A program made the position numbers and the translations under genes. Below, in pieces: positions 19,782 to 28,913 of a stretch of DNA of 64,000 nucleotides. Source of the stretch: an uncultured Clostridia bacterium (lineage in GTDB: Bacteria > Bacillota > Clostridia > UBA1381); NCBI GenBank assembly GCA_947623955.1, contig CANQIP010000003.1:1-64000 (forward strand). The letters are read 5' to 3'. A model generated the notes under the pieces. That model did not search any database. It worked only from the letters and a program-made list of their open reading frames with translations, and was not told where the DNA came from. Every line of letters starts with the position of its first letter. Position 1 is the stretch's first letter.

Positions 19782-21614
19782 ATGACGGAAAGAGAAAACA
19801 TAAGAAATATAGCGATAATCGCGCACGTTGACCACGGCAAAACAACGCTTGTCGACGCGATGCTCGCGCAAAGCGGCACGTTCCGCGAGAACGAGCAGGT
19901 CGACGAGCGCGTAATGGACTCGAACGACCTCGAACGCGAGAGGGGTATTACAATTCTCGCGAAAAACACGTCGCTCGACTACAAGGGTACGAAGATTAAC
20001 ATTATAGACACCCCGGGACACGCCGATTTCGGCGGCGAGGTGGAGCGCGGACTCGAAATGGCTGACGGCGTTCTGCTTTTGGTTGACGCGTTCGAGGGCT
20101 GTATGCCGCAGACGAGATTTGTGCTGTCAAAGGCGCTCGCGCTCGGCTTAAAACCTATTATAGTAGTAAACAAAGCCGACCGCCCCAACGCGCGTCCGTA
20201 TGAGGTTGGGGACGAGGTGCTTGAACTGTTCCTCGACCTCGGCGCGAGCGAGGAACAGATAGACACGCCCGTAATATACGCGTCGGGACGCGACGGCTGG
20301 GCGAGCGCGGAATACAATCCCGAGCAGCCGAACGGCGACCTTACGGCGCTTTTCGACCTTATCGTAAGCTATATACCTTGCCCCGACTGCGAGGACGACG
20401 CGCCGTTCCAAATGCTCGTTTCAAACATAGATTACGACGAATACACGGGACGTATAGCAGTCGGCAAGATACAGCGCGGCAGCGTCACGACAAATATGCC
20501 GCTGTCTGTGTGCCGTCAGGACGGAACGGTCGCGCACGCCAAGGCTACAAAGCTTTACACCTTCGACGGACTAAAAAAATCGGCTGTCGACGAGGCGGGC
20601 GCGGGCGACATCGTCGCGATCTCCGGCATAGCCGACATAAACATAGGCGAAACGGTGTGCGACACAAACAATCCCGAGCCGCTGCCGTTCGTGAAAATAG
20701 ACGACCCCGTTCTGTCCATGACGTTCAGCGTCAACGACAGCCCGTTCGCGGGCCGGGACGGCAAATTCGTAACGTCGCGCCACCTCCGTGACAGGCTTTT
20801 CCGCGAGCTTGACTCAAACGTGAGCCTTCGTGTTGACGAGACGGACACGACCGAAAGCTTTGTAGTGTCGGGACGCGGCGAGCTGCACCTTTCCGTGCTT
20901 ATAGAGAATATGCGCCGCGAGGGGTACGAGTTTCAGGTATCGAACCCGGTTGTAATATACAAAACGATTGACGGCGTAAAGTGCGAGCCGATAGAGCGTC
21001 TGACGGTCGATGTGCCGGACGAGTATACGGGAACTGTAATGGACGGCATTATACAGCGCAAGGGAGAAATGACGAATATGACCCCCGCGTCGGCGGGCTA
21101 CACAAGGCTTGAATTTCTTATCCCGTCGCGCGGTCTTATCGGATACCGTAACGAGCTGCTCACAGCCACAAAAGGCACCGGCGTAGTAAACAGTATTTTG
21201 GAAGGCTACGAGCCGTACAAGGGCGATATGCCCGAGAGGAGCAGGGGAGTGCTTATCGCGTGGGAGAACGGTACAACGATAACGTACGGACTTTTTAACG
21301 CGCAGGAGCGCGGTACGCTCTTTGTCGGACCGGGCATAGAGGTGTACGAGGGAATGATAGTCGGCGAAAGCTCGCGCCTTGAAGATATTACGGTAAACGT
21401 GTGCAAGAAAAAGCACGCCACAAATACACGCGCCTCGGGCAGCGACGACGCGCTTAAACTCACGCCGCCGAAGGATATGAGCCTCGAAGAGTGTCTCGAA
21501 TTTATCGTCGGCGACGAGCTTGTCGAGGTAACCCCCAACCACCTCCGAATGAGAAAGCGTATCCTTAACACATCCCTCCGCGCCAAAGCGGAAAGCAGGA
21601 AAAAACAGCAGTAA
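19782..21614 (+). CDS. typA: Translational GTPase TypA/BipA
   Basis: 610 aa; NIAIIAHVDHGKTTLVDAML, ERERGITILAKNTS, DTPGHADFGGEVER; C-terminal BipA features. Confidence 0.95.
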   Translation: MTERENIRNIAIIAHVDHGKTTLVDAMLAQSGTFRENEQVDERVMDSNDLERERGITILAKNTSLDYKGTKINIIDTPGHADFGGEVERGLEMADGVLLLVDAFEGCMPQTRFVLSKALALGLKPIIVVNKADRPNARPYEVGDEVLELFLDLGASEEQIDTPVIYASGRDGWASAEYNPEQPNGDLTALFDLIVSYIPCPDCEDDAPFQMLVSNIDYDEYTGRIAVGKIQRGSVTTNMPLSVCRQDGTVAHAKATKLYTFDGLKKSAVDEAGAGDIVAISGIADINIGETVCDTNNPEPLPFVKIDDPVLSMTFSVNDSPFAGRDGKFVTSRHLRDRLFRELDSNVSLRVDETDTTESFVVSGRGELHLSVLIENMRREGYEFQVSNPVVIYKTIDGVKCEPIERLTVDVPDEYTGTVMDGIIQRKGEMTNMTPASAGYTRLEFLIPSRGLIGYRNELLTATKGTGVVNSILEGYEPYKGDMPERSRGVLIAWENGTTITYGLFNAQERGTLFVGPGIEVYEGMIVGESSRLEDITVNVCKKKHATNTRASGSDDALKLTPPKDMSLEECLEFIVGDELVEVTPNHLRMRKRILNTSLRAKAESRKKQQ

Positions 21615-21646
21615 AAAAGAAGGTCGTAAGACCTTCTTTTTGCGTT
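21613..21646. terminator. Terminator
   Basis: AGAAGGTC-GTAA-GACCTTCTTTTT. Confidence 0.85.
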
Positions 21647-21654
21647 TGGAATTT

Positions 21655-21936
21655 TTACTTATCGTTATAATGACCTTTGCATTGCTTGACAATTATCATT
21701 CCGTCGGACACTTCGTAAACAAGTCTGTCCTTGCCATTTATCCGTCTGCTCCAATTAACAGTATTACGCAGATGTTCGGGCTTGCCCTCGCCAGTAAATG
21801 GTTCGCGTTGTATGCTTTTAAGCAGTGAATTTATCTTTTTCAGCGTCTTTTTATCGTGGAACTGCCAATACAGGTACTCGTTCCACGCGTCCTCGGCAAA
21901 TGTAATCTTACTCAATTTCCATTGCCTCCAATTCAT
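21655..21936 (-). CDS. YoeB/Txe family toxin
   Basis: KITFAEDAWNEYLYWQFHDKKTLKKINSLLKSIQREPFTGEGKPEHLRNTVNWSRRINGKDRLVYEV...KGHYNDK. Alternative TTG start near 21915. Confidence 0.88.
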   Translation of the reverse strand: MNWRQWKLSKITFAEDAWNEYLYWQFHDKKTLKKINSLLKSIQREPFTGEGKPEHLRNTVNWSRRINGKDRLVYEVSDGMIIVKQCKGHYNDK

Positions 21937-22180
21937 CCATTGTTTTCACAACAACCCTTCCCGTGCTAACCTGTTCGTCAGCCCTGCGTATTTGAGCCAT
22001 ATTACTCTCCGAATAAAACGGGTCGGCGGTAATTTCAAAAGGTATTCTTTTTTCTCTGCTCACTTTTTTTGCGAATATTGTAAAAGCGGTCGTCATGCTC
22101 ATACCCATTTCGGTACACACCTGTTCCATTGACTTTTTCAGGTTTTCATCCATGCGGAAATTCACCATTGTCTGCGCCAT
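21908..22180 (-). CDS. RelB/DinJ-type antitoxin
   Basis: MAQTMVNFRMDENLKKSMEQVCTEMGMSMTTAFTIFAKKVSREKRIPFEI...; 3' end overlaps the toxin start. ORF shortened to the ATG at 22180. Confidence 0.85.
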   Translation of the reverse strand: MAQTMVNFRMDENLKKSMEQVCTEMGMSMTTAFTIFAKKVSREKRIPFEITADPFYSESNMAQIRRADEQVSTGRVVVKTMDELEAMEIE

Positions 22181-22204
22181 ATATATCACTCCCTTCACAA
22201 TACT

Positions 22205-22249
22205 ATTATACACATTTGTAAAGCATTTGTCAACACTTTGCTTTACAAA
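22205..22249 (-). promoter_or_regulatory. Consensus promoter with embedded operator for the toxin-antitoxin operon
   Basis: On - strand TTGACA (22233-22228), 17-bp spacer, TATAAT (22210-22205). Perfect 10-bp inverted repeat TTTGTAAAGC (22215-22224) / GCTTTACAAA (22240-22249) flanks the -35. Confidence 0.8.
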
Positions 22250-22352
22250 AATAAAAAATTACTTGCGTTATTAAATATTTCATCAAAACCGAAAAAAATA
22301 CTTGATTTTTCAAAATATATGTGGTAAAATACCACGGTATGCAAAATACACA

Positions 22353-22414
22353 CGTCCGCGGATTGTGCGAATGTTGCCCTTTTGCCGGGGTGTTCGCGCA
22401 AGTTGAAACGGGCG
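22353..22414 (+). ncRNA. Structured 5' leader upstream of rpsB (candidate)
   Basis: Nested stems CGTCCG/CGGGCG and TTGTGCGAA/TTCGCGCAA between a likely promoter (TTGATT-N17-TAAAAT) and the rpsB RBS. Confidence 0.45.
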
Positions 22415-22443
22415 GAGGAACAAAAAACAAGGAGGAAACAAAA

Positions 22444-23187
22444 ATGGCAAACGTAATTTCAATGAAGCAGCTCCTCGAAGCGGGAGTTCACTTCGGACAC
22501 CAGACGAGAAGATGGAACCCCAAAATGGCTGAATACATCTTCACGGAGAGAAACGGCATCTACATCATCGACCTTCAGAAAACGGTAAAGAAGGTTGAGG
22601 AGGCGTACTACTTCGTAAGAGACGTAGCGGCGTCGGGCGAGGACATCCTTTTCGTCGGAACAAAGAAACAGGCTCAGGACTCCATAAAGGAGGAGGCCGA
22701 GAGAGTAGGCATGTACTACGTAAACGCGAGATGGCTCGGCGGTATGCTCACAAACTTCAAGACGATCAAGCAGAGAATCGAAAGACTCGCGCAGATAAAC
22801 GCGATGGAGGAGGACGGCACATTCGACGCGCTCCCCAAGAAGGAAGTTATAAAGCTAAAGGCGCAGAGAGATAAGCTCGAAAAGTATCTCGGCGGCATTA
22901 AGGAAATGAAGAAACTCCCGGGCGCTATGTTCGTCGTAGACCCGAGAAAGGAAAAGATAGCCATATCAGAGGCTCACAAGCTTAACATCCCCGTAGTCGC
23001 AATCGTTGACACCAACTGCGATCCGGACGAGGTTGACTATGTGATCCCCGGTAACGACGACGCTATAAGAGCGGTAAAGCTTATCGCGTCAACAATGGCG
23101 AACGCCATAATCGAAGGCAAGCAGGGCGAGGACAGCGCGGCTGAGGAAACGGCTGAAGAAGAAACCGAAACGCCCGTTGAGGAATAA
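22444..23187 (+). CDS. rpsB: 30S ribosomal protein S2
   Basis: [47 protein letters not shown]...; start corrected to 22444 after AAGGAGGA. Confidence 0.96.
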   Translation: MANVISMKQLLEAGVHFGHQTRRWNPKMAEYIFTERNGIYIIDLQKTVKKVEEAYYFVRDVAASGEDILFVGTKKQAQDSIKEEAERVGMYYVNARWLGGMLTNFKTIKQRIERLAQINAMEEDGTFDALPKKEVIKLKAQRDKLEKYLGGIKEMKKLPGAMFVVDPRKEKIAISEAHKLNIPVVAIVDTNCDPDEVDYVIPGNDDAIRAVKLIASTMANAIIEGKQGEDSAAEETAEEETETPVEE

Positions 23188-23206
23188 TTTATAGGAGGAA
23201 ACCGTA

Positions 23207-24103
23207 ATGGCATTTACAGCTAAGGACGTTAAAGAATTAAGAGAAATGACAGGCTGCGGCATGATGGACTGCAAGAAGGCTCTCACCGAGACCGACGGCG
23301 ACAAGGATAAGGCTGTCGAGTACCTCAGAGAAAAGGGTCTTGCGACCGCCGCGAAGAAGGCTGGCAGAATAGCCGCCGAGGGTATAGTTAAGGCATACGT
23401 AAACGGTAACATCGGCGTACTCGTCGAGGTAAACTCGGAGACCGACTTCGTTGCGAAGAACGACGAGTTCCAGCAGTTCGTTTCGGACGTTGCAAAGACA
23501 GTGGCTGAAACAAATCCTGCCGACGTTGAGGAATTAAAGGCGACCAAGTGCGGCGACACGACGATCGGCGAAATGCTCACCGCAAAAATCGCGAAGATAG
23601 GCGAGAACATGAACATCAGACGTTTTGCGAGAATTGAAACGACCGGCGCGGTTGTTGAGTATATTCACGCGGCGGGTAAGATAGGCGTACTCGTTGAGGC
23701 TGACGCGGAGAACAACGACGCGACGAAGGAATGTCTCAAAAACGTTGCGATGCAGGTAGCGGCGTTAAATCCGAAGTACCTCTCGTCCGACGACGTTCCC
23801 GAGGACTACAAGGAGCACGAGAAGAAAATCCTTATCGAGCAGCTTAAAAACGACCCGAAGAACGCGTCAAAGCCCGAGAACATCATCGAGAAGATGATTA
23901 CCGGACGTCTCGCGAAGGAGCTTAAGGAAATCTGCCTGCTCGAACAGGAGTACGTTAAGGCTGAAAATAAGGAGACCGTCGCAAAGTACGTTCAAAGCGT
24001 CGGCGGTATCACATTAAAGCAGTTCGTACGTTTCGAGACCGGCGAAGGTCTTGAAAAGAAGGAAGAAAACTTCGCTGACGAAGTTGCGTCAATGATTAAG
24101 TAA
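23207..24103 (+). CDS. tsf: Elongation factor Ts
   Basis: MAFTAKDVKELREMTGCGMMDCKKALTETDGDKDKAVEYLREKG... Confidence 0.96.
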   Translation: MAFTAKDVKELREMTGCGMMDCKKALTETDGDKDKAVEYLREKGLATAAKKAGRIAAEGIVKAYVNGNIGVLVEVNSETDFVAKNDEFQQFVSDVAKTVAETNPADVEELKATKCGDTTIGEMLTAKIAKIGENMNIRRFARIETTGAVVEYIHAAGKIGVLVEADAENNDATKECLKNVAMQVAALNPKYLSSDDVPEDYKEHEKKILIEQLKNDPKNASKPENIIEKMITGRLAKELKEICLLEQEYVKAENKETVAKYVQSVGGITLKQFVRFETGEGLEKKEENFADEVASMIK

Positions 24104-24126
24104 GTTTTTTCATTAAAATACCTCAA

Positions 24127-24170
24127 AAAACCTCGAAAACGGCATTTTGTCGGGTTCGGGGTTTTTGATT
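24127..24170 (+). terminator. Rho-independent terminator after tsf
   Basis: AACCTCGAA...TTCGGGGTTTTT. Confidence 0.6.
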
Positions 24171-24290
24171 TGAAAAAAATAAAAAGCAACCGAAAAACAG
24201 TTGCAAATATAAAAAAATGTGGTATACTATTGTTAAGGAGATGATGCGGCGTATGGGTAAGAAAGAGGTTTTGGAAAAGGAGGGATTGAT

Positions 24291-24623
24291 ATGAACAATC
24301 TTCTTGAATATAAAGATTATCTCGGCACTGTGGAATATTCATCGGCGGATAAGCTTTTATACGGTCAAATTTTGGGCATAAACGGATTGATTTCATACGA
24401 AGGCGACAGCATTGAAAGTCTGCAGGCGGATTTTGAGGCTGCCGTAGACGATTATCTCGATATGTGCGCGGAGCAAAATATTGAGCCGCAAAAAACCTAT
24501 AAGGGAACATTTAATGTCAGAATATCTCCCACACTGCACAAATCGCTCGTTTTGTTCGCCGCGTCAAACCACAAAAGCTTGAACGCGACTGTTGAGGACG
24601 CAATACGTGCGTATGTGGAATAA
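24291..24623 (+). CDS. HicB-family antitoxin-like protein (no intact HicA seen)
   Basis: YSSADKLLYGQILGINGLISYEGDSIESLQADFEAAVDDYLDMC...KGTFNVRISPTLHKSLVLFAASNHKSLNATVEDAIRAYV (HicB core plus RHH-like C-terminus). Confidence 0.8.
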   Translation: MNNLLEYKDYLGTVEYSSADKLLYGQILGINGLISYEGDSIESLQADFEAAVDDYLDMCAEQNIEPQKTYKGTFNVRISPTLHKSLVLFAASNHKSLNATVEDAIRAYVE

Positions 24624-24642
24624 TAATTTCCAATAAACGGTT

Positions 24643-24671
24643 GAAAAACCACGCGGTGCATGTTATAATTA
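24643..24671 (+). promoter_or_regulatory. Promoter upstream of araA
   Basis: TTGAAA-N17-TATAAT. Confidence 0.65.
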
Positions 24672-24729
24672 AAAGAGTATCACCGTTCGTTTTTTATACA
24701 AGCGGACGAGTTAAAAGGAGCTGATAAAA

Positions 24730-26211
24730 ATGAAATCAATAAAGGAATTTGAGTTTTGGTTCGTCACCGGCAGCCAGCACCTTTACGGACAGGAAACGCT
24801 CGACCAAGTCGCCAAGGATAGCGCGGCAATGGTTGAGGGCTTAAACGCGTCGGGCAAGCTGCCGTGCAAAATCGTGTTAAAGCCGACGGTTAAAACACCG
24901 GACGAGGTTACGGCTGTGTTCAAGGACGCGTCGCATGACGATAAGTGCGCGGGCGTTATCGCGTGGATGCACACGTTCAGCCCGTCGAAGATGTGGATCA
25001 ACGGTCTGAAGCATTTCAAAAAGCCGTACTGCCATTTCCACACGCAGTTTAACCGCGAGATCCCGTGGGACGAGATCGACATGGACTTTATGAACCTCAA
25101 TCAGTCGGCGCACGGCGACCGCGAGCACGGCTTTATCGGTTCGAGACTGCGTATGCCGAGAAAAATCATCGTAGGCTACTGGCAGGACGACGAGCCGCAG
25201 AAAAAGCTCTCGGACTGGATGAGGAGCGCGTGCGGCTACGCTTTGAGTCAGGAGCTTAAAATGGTTCGTTTCAGCGACAATATGCGCCAGGTAGCCGTTA
25301 CCGAGGGCGACAAGGTCGAGGCGGAAATCAAATTCGGCTGGGATATAGAGTACCGCGCCGTAGGCGACCTCGTTGACGTGCTTAACGAAGTGACCGACGC
25401 GGAGGTTGACGCGAAAATGGCGGAGTACAACGAGCGTTATACTATGGACACGGACAATATCGATGCCGTTCGCTATCAGGCGAAGGAGGAAATCGCGATA
25501 AGAAAGATTTGCGAAAAGTACGACTACAGCGCGTTTGTGACGCATTTTGACACGCTCCACGGCCTTGAACAGCTCCCCGGTCTCGCGGCGCAGAACATGA
25601 TGGCTGACGGCTACGGTTTCGGCGCGGAGGGCGACTGGAAGGTCGCGGCGATGGACGCTATAATGAAGGCTATGGCTGAAGGCATGGACGGCGGCACGGC
25701 GTTTATGGAGGACTATACATACCACCTCGAAAAGGGCAACGAACATATCTTAGGCGCACATATGCTGGAAGTTTGTCCGCTTGTCGCGGCGGACAAGCCG
25801 AAAATTCAGGTTCATCCGCTTAGTATAGGCGACAGAAACGACCCCGCGAGACTTGTGTTCGACTCGAAAAACGGCGACGCTATCGTCGCGTCACTCGTAG
25901 ACATGGGCGGCAGAATGCGTCTTATCGTAAACGACATCAAGGCTTGCAATCCGTTAAAGCCTATGCCGAAACTGCCTGTTGCGGGAGTTATGTGGAAACC
26001 GCTGCCGTCGCTCGAAACGAGCGCGACCTGCTGGATCTTGGCGGGCGGCGCGCACCACAGCGTGCTTTCGTACGACGTAACGGCTGAAATGATGAAGGAC
26101 TGGGCTGCGATGATGGATATAGAGTTCGTACACATCGGCGCGGACACCACCGTTGAATCGTTCGAGAAGGAACTCCTCTGGAACGACATCGCATACAAAA
26201 TAGGCAGATAA
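24730..26211 (+). CDS. araA: L-arabinose isomerase
   Basis: 493 aa; FWFVTGSQHLYGQETL, WMHTFSPSKMWINGL, FHTQFNREIPWDEIDMDFMNLNQSAHGDREHGFIGSR. Confidence 0.95.
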   Translation: MKSIKEFEFWFVTGSQHLYGQETLDQVAKDSAAMVEGLNASGKLPCKIVLKPTVKTPDEVTAVFKDASHDDKCAGVIAWMHTFSPSKMWINGLKHFKKPYCHFHTQFNREIPWDEIDMDFMNLNQSAHGDREHGFIGSRLRMPRKIIVGYWQDDEPQKKLSDWMRSACGYALSQELKMVRFSDNMRQVAVTEGDKVEAEIKFGWDIEYRAVGDLVDVLNEVTDAEVDAKMAEYNERYTMDTDNIDAVRYQAKEEIAIRKICEKYDYSAFVTHFDTLHGLEQLPGLAAQNMMADGYGFGAEGDWKVAAMDAIMKAMAEGMDGGTAFMEDYTYHLEKGNEHILGAHMLEVCPLVAADKPKIQVHPLSIGDRNDPARLVFDSKNGDAIVASLVDMGGRMRLIVNDIKACNPLKPMPKLPVAGVMWKPLPSLETSATCWILAGGAHHSVLSYDVTAEMMKDWAAMMDIEFVHIGADTTVESFEKELLWNDIAYKIGR

Positions 26212-26217
26212 ATATAC

Positions 26218-26249
26218 GAAAAGAGAACCGCACGGTTCTCTTTTTTGTG
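26218..26249 (+). terminator. Terminator after araA
   Basis: AGAGAACCGCACGGTTCTCTTTTTT. Confidence 0.85.
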
Positions 26250-26268
26250 TATTATATTAACAGTACGC

Positions 26269-26297
26269 TTGACAATACCTTTATTCGGTGGTATATT
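26269..26297 (+). promoter_or_regulatory. Near-consensus sigma-A promoter in the araA/LMW-PTP intergenic region
   Basis: TTGACA (26269-26274), 17-bp spacer, TATATT (26292-26297). Confidence 0.75.
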
Positions 26298-26303
26298 ACA
26301 GTA

Positions 26304-26465
26304 TAAGCTGTATCAGTAACTACGTCTTGGGCGTGCAACTGGGGCGAATTATCTCGCATTATCAGTGCTTGCTGCTCTACAGCATAAGCGGTATCAGCAG
26401 GCTCGTTTCGGACGTGAGCGACGGGGCTTTGTGCATCTCGCACCTGCTGTGCCGCTTTATTTTTA
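26304..26465 (+). ncRNA. Candidate two-domain structured ncRNA built from an imperfect ~81-nt tandem repeat, with terminator-like 3' end
   Basis: Repeat TACAG(T/C)ATAAGC(T/G)GTATCAG(T/C)A at 26297 and 26378. Domain 1 closed by GCTGTA (26307-26312)/TACAGC (26378-26383); domain 2 by AAGCGG (26386-26391)/CCGCTT (26452-26457) plus CAGCAGG (26395-26401)/CCTGCTG (26443-26449); then TTTATTTTT. Confidence 0.55.
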
Positions 26466-26564
26466 TGCGCTGAAATAAAAAGTAAAAACATACAAATAAT
26501 ACTGGAAATTTTCTCTTATATGTGGTATACTAAAACGGTATAAACATATCGGAGGAATACAAAA

Positions 26565-27014
26565 GTGAGCAAGAATATACTTTTTGTCTGCACCGGCAAC
26601 ACGTGCCGCAGCGCGATGGCTGCCGCGCTTATGGACAAAATCGCGACCGAGCAGGACTTGGACGTGCGTATCGAATCGGCGGGGCTGTTCGCCGCCGAAG
26701 GCGAAAAAGCTAGCGATAACGCGATAAAAGCGATGATACCGTACGGCATTGACCTCACAAATCACCTGACGCAGCCGGTGACGGAGGATTTAATAAAGCA
26801 GTGCGACCTTATTCTCACCATGACGGCGGCGCACAAGGCGGTGCTCGAACCGATTGCGAAGGGTAAGGTTTACACGCTGTCGGAGTACGCGCGCGACGGC
26901 GGCGACGTGTCCGACCCTTACGGCGGCGGACTTGAAGAGTACAACGAGTGCGCACGTGAGATCTATAGCCTGCTCACGGACGTTGCGGAGAGATTAGCGG
27001 AAGAAAATGATTGA
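26565..27014 (+). CDS. Low-molecular-weight phosphatase family protein, YwlE-like (possible protein arginine phosphatase)
   Basis: ILFVCTGNTCRSAMAAALM active-site loop; C-terminal VSDPYGGGLEEYNEC. Confidence 0.85.
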   Translation: MSKNILFVCTGNTCRSAMAAALMDKIATEQDLDVRIESAGLFAAEGEKASDNAIKAMIPYGIDLTNHLTQPVTEDLIKQCDLILTMTAAHKAVLEPIAKGKVYTLSEYARDGGDVSDPYGGGLEEYNECAREIYSLLTDVAERLAEEND

Positions 27015-27456
27015 GATAACGAGAATGACGCGTGACGACGTACCCGAAATCGCGGAGCTTGAAAAAATATGCTTTACGCTGCCGTGGTCGGAGAAATCCT
27101 TCCGCGACGAAATGGCGAACAGGCTCGCGGTATACTTTACCGCGAAGGATAACGGCAAGTGCGTCGGGTACGCGGGATTTTGGAACGTGTCGGGCGAGGG
27201 CGACGTAACGAATGTCGCGGTGCTGCCCGAATACCGCCGCAGGGGAGTGGGCAGCTCGCTTGTCGCGGAAATGATAAAAACAGCCGAAAAATTAAAGCTT
27301 GAAATGCTGACGCTCGAAGTGCGCAAAAGCAACACTGCGGCGCAAAAGCTTTACGAAAAATTCGGCTTTGAAATACTCGGAGAGAGGAAACGCTACTACA
27401 GCGATAACGGCGAGGACGCCTATATAATGACAAAGACGTTTTTGCCGAAAGGGTGA
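27007..27456 (+). CDS. rimI: Ribosomal protein S18-alanine N-acetyltransferase
   Basis: GNAT fold motifs [41 protein letters not shown]; adjacent to tsaD. Confidence 0.88.
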   Translation: MIEITRMTRDDVPEIAELEKICFTLPWSEKSFRDEMANRLAVYFTAKDNGKCVGYAGFWNVSGEGDVTNVAVLPEYRRRGVGSSLVAEMIKTAEKLKLEMLTLEVRKSNTAAQKLYEKFGFEILGERKRYYSDNGEDAYIMTKTFLPKG

Positions 27457-27460
27457 TAAA

Positions 27461-28462
27461 ATGCTTATACTCGGAATAGAAAGCTCGTGCGACGAGACAG
27501 CCGCAGCGGTTACACGCGACGGCAGAGATGTGCTGTCGAGCGTGATAAACACGCAGATAGCCATTCACAAAAAATTCGGCGGCGTTGTGCCGGAGGTCGC
27601 GTCGCGGCGGCATATAGAGGTAATCGACGACGTGATAGACGAGGCTCTCGGCAAGGCGAACGTGACGTTTGACGACATTGACGCTATAGCCGTGACGTAT
27701 GGGCCCGGTCTTGTCGGCGCACTGCTCGTCGGCGTATCGACGGCAAAGGCGCTCGCTTACGCCTTAGATAAGCCGCTGATACCCGTACACCACATTAAAG
27801 GGCATATAACCGCAAATTACGTCGCGCATAAGGATTTGGAGCCGCCGTTCGTGTGTCTTGTAGCGTCGGGCGGTCACAGCCATATCGTGTACGCCGAGGA
27901 CTATACGCATTATGAAATAATGGGCAGAACGCGTGACGACGCGGCGGGCGAGGCGTTTGACAAAATCGCCCGCGTGCTGGGACTCGGTTATCCCGGCGGG
28001 CCCTTGATAGACAAGCTTGCGAAGGAGGGCGACCCGAAGGCTGTCGCGTTCCCACGCGTAAGAATGGACGGCGCGTCGCTCGACTTTTCGTTCAGCGGCG
28101 TTAAGACCGCCGTGCTTAACTATCTCCACAAGCTTGACCAAAACGGCGAAACGTACAATAAAGCCGATATTGCCGCAAGCTTTCAGGACGCGGTAACGGA
28201 CGTGCTGTGCGAGCATACGATCGAGGCGGCGATTATGAAGAACAGTAAAATAATAGCGATAGCGGGCGGCGTCGCGGCAAACAGCGCGCTGCGTGCAAAA
28301 ATGACGGAAAAGGCGGAAAAGAAGGGGATACGCGTGCTGTACCCCGAACCGGTGCTGTGTACCGATAACGCGGTGATGATAGCCTGCGCGGGATATTACG
28401 AATACCTTGCCGGTACCCGCGCCGACCTGACATTGAACGCCGTGCCGTCATTGAGGCTGTAG
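27461..28462 (+). CDS. tsaD: tRNA N6-adenosine threonylcarbamoyltransferase
   Basis: [25 protein letters not shown]...; HHIKGH metal-binding motif; [10 protein letters not shown]. Confidence 0.96.
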   Translation: MLILGIESSCDETAAAVTRDGRDVLSSVINTQIAIHKKFGGVVPEVASRRHIEVIDDVIDEALGKANVTFDDIDAIAVTYGPGLVGALLVGVSTAKALAYALDKPLIPVHHIKGHITANYVAHKDLEPPFVCLVASGGHSHIVYAEDYTHYEIMGRTRDDAAGEAFDKIARVLGLGYPGGPLIDKLAKEGDPKAVAFPRVRMDGASLDFSFSGVKTAVLNYLHKLDQNGETYNKADIAASFQDAVTDVLCEHTIEAAIMKNSKIIAIAGGVAANSALRAKMTEKAEKKGIRVLYPEPVLCTDNAVMIACAGYYEYLAGTRADLTLNAVPSLRL

Positions 28463-28495
28463 AGTAAATGCGGGACGTCGCGGGCGCCGTCCCCT

Positions 28496-28612
28496 ACGGA
28501 AGGCTCCCCTTGAGGGGAGCTGTCGCCGAAGGCGACTGAGAGGTGGTTTTAAAAATCCATTGCCACCTCTCCGTCATCGCTTCGCGATGCCACCTCTCCT
28601 CAAGGAGAGGCT
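28496..28612. repeat. REP-like mosaic palindromic repeat (type A)
   Basis: GGCTCCCCTTGAGGGGAGCTGTCGCCGAAGGCGACTGAGAGGTGG ... CCACCTCTCCGTCATCGCTTCGCGATGCCACCTCTCCTCAAGGAGAGG. Confidence 0.85.
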
Positions 28613-28637
28613 CACGATGTGCGCCGCACGCCGTATG

Positions 28638-28785
28638 GCTCCCCTACTAGGGGAGCTGTCAGCGTAGCTGACTGAGGGGTTTTTACGGGCGACCGCGAGG
28701 GTCGCCCCTACAACACGTTGATATTTTGTTATTTGATACGGATAACATATATTGTTTATCCGTAGGGGCGAACCGTGTTCGCCCA
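28638..28785. repeat. REP-like repeats (GGGGAGCTGTCAGCGTAGCTGACTGAGGGG and GGGCGACC.CGAGGGTCGCCCCTAC / TAGGGGCGAACCGTGTTCGCCC families)
   Basis: Multiple nested palindromes in non-coding DNA between tsaD and aroB. Confidence 0.75.
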
Positions 28786-28788
28786 TTA

Positions 28789-28904
28789 GCCTCCCTTGTC
28801 AAAGGGAGGGGGACCGCCGAAGGCGGTGGAGGGATTCATTGTAAAAATCTAAAAGGAATCCCCCAGTCACGCTCCGCGTGACAGCCCCCTTTGACAAGGG
28901 GGCC
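28789..28904. repeat. REP-like mosaic repeat (type B, intact copy)
   Basis: GCCTCCCTTGTCAAAGGGAGGGGGACCGCCGAAGGCGGTGGAGGGATTCATT...AAAAGGAATCCCCCAGTCACGCTCCGCGTGACAGCCCCCTTTGACAAGGGGGCC; second copy at 57108-57280. Confidence 0.9.
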
Positions 28905-28913
28905 TCACTGTAT

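Noticed and set aside
20814-21692. Long antisense ORF (292 aa) opposite typA, and other large antisense ORFs such as 24877..25746, 40788..42035 and 62553..63461
   Set aside because: These are shadow ORFs of GC-rich coding genes: low-complexity Arg/Val/His-rich translations with no recognisable family, opposite well-identified genes.
26288-26473. 61-aa ORF MVYYSISCISNYVLGVQ... as a protein-coding gene
   Set aside because: Its start codon lies within the promoter -10 region, no RBS is visible, and the repeated YSIS(C/G)IS peptide follows from the nucleotide tandem repeat whose motif spacing shifts by 1 nt. RNA is the better explanation, though coding cannot be excluded.
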